In this document: one piece after another, positions 13,389-13,481 of the stretch | Position numbering within the stretch: position 1 is the stretch's first letter | How the letters are laid out: every line of letters starts with the position of its first letter | Assembly (NCBI GenBank): GCA_020726085.1 | Contig: DYTG01000029.1 | Coordinates: 1 to 13,481 of the forward strand | DNA from: Sulfurovum sp. | GTDB lineage: Bacteria; Campylobacterota; Campylobacteria; Campylobacterales; Sulfurovaceae | DNA: 13,481 nucleotides | Reading direction: 5' to 3' | Position numbers and translations under genes: made by a program | The notes under the pieces: generated by a model | Told to the model about the DNA's origin: nothing | What the model saw: only the letters and a program-made list of their open reading frames with translations | Databases searched by the model: none

Positions 13389-13481
13389 CTATTTTGTAAG
13401 CAAATTACCAATCTCGCGATCAAGCATAAAGGCTCCACGCCCTTCTATTCCAATAATCTCAAATTTGTCCAAAATTCCTTT
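13389..13481 (-). CDS. C-terminal fragment of an unrecognised protein (cut by window edge)
   Basis: The minus strand is open from the window edge to TAG at 13389-13391 and encodes 30 residues including FEIIGIEGRGAFMLDREIG. The composition looks like real protein, but I do not recognise a family. The gene lies upstream of the imelysin gene on the same strand, about 207 nt away, so it is probably not part of the same packed operon. The stop may be a mutation, because the same frame continues in a protein-like way after it. Confidence 0.4.
   Translation of the reverse strand, partial: KGILDKFEIIGIEGRGAFMLDREIGNLLTK

Overview
The window looks like a piece of a Campylobacterota (former Epsilonproteobacteria) chromosome around the replication origin. 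The basis is moderate AT-richness, a ruvC<>dnaA-dnaN arrangement, relaxed DnaA boxes of the TTATTCACA type, an adjacent pyrG-recJ pair as in Campylobacter and Helicobacter, and the protein sequences themselves. A genus cannot be named from sequence alone; the iron and heme gene set fits a free-living relative as well as a host-associated one.

Left part (1-5338): the 3' part of a PD-(D/E)XK nuclease/AAA-like protein (+ strand, cut by the window edge) converges on, and overlaps, a tightly packed minus-strand unit dnaN-pyrG-recJ-purine phosphoribosyltransferase. The gaps are 10 nt, a 4-nt overlap and 0 nt. This set combines the sliding clamp, CTP synthesis, single-strand exonuclease and purine salvage. 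gyrB, often next to dnaN in this phylum, is not here.

Origin (5339-6946): dnaA (minus strand) is flanked on both sides by DnaA boxes, as in the bipartite origins described in Campylobacterota. The dnaA-dnaN spacer carries a box, a short spacer, a DnaA-trio-like trinucleotide run and AT-rich DNA in the order expected of a basal unwinding element. The dnaA-ruvC spacer holds divergent promoter-like sequences and a cluster of boxes at roughly helical-turn spacing. ruvC (Holliday junction resolvase) is read away from the origin on the + strand.

Right part (7417-13181): a compact six-gene minus-strand operon, in transcription order imelysin-like lipoprotein, di-heme oxidoreductase (DHOR/DUF1111) lipoprotein, OprO/P-like outer membrane porin, FTR1/EfeU iron permease, DUF2325 protein, and a small exported helical protein. 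Junctions overlap by 1 or 4 nt or are 2-9 nt apart. Inferred role: iron crosses the outer membrane through the porin, is bound and redox-processed by the imelysin and di-heme lipoproteins, and enters the cytoplasm through FTR1. DUF2325 and the small exported protein are uncharacterised accessory members. This is the most likely place for undescribed biology in the window.

Right edge (13182-13481): no intact gene. It holds a probable promoter for the iron operon, an imperfect inverted repeat, and what reads like the decayed or partial 3' end of an unrecognised minus-strand gene. I saw no tRNA, rRNA, CRISPR array or insertion sequence.
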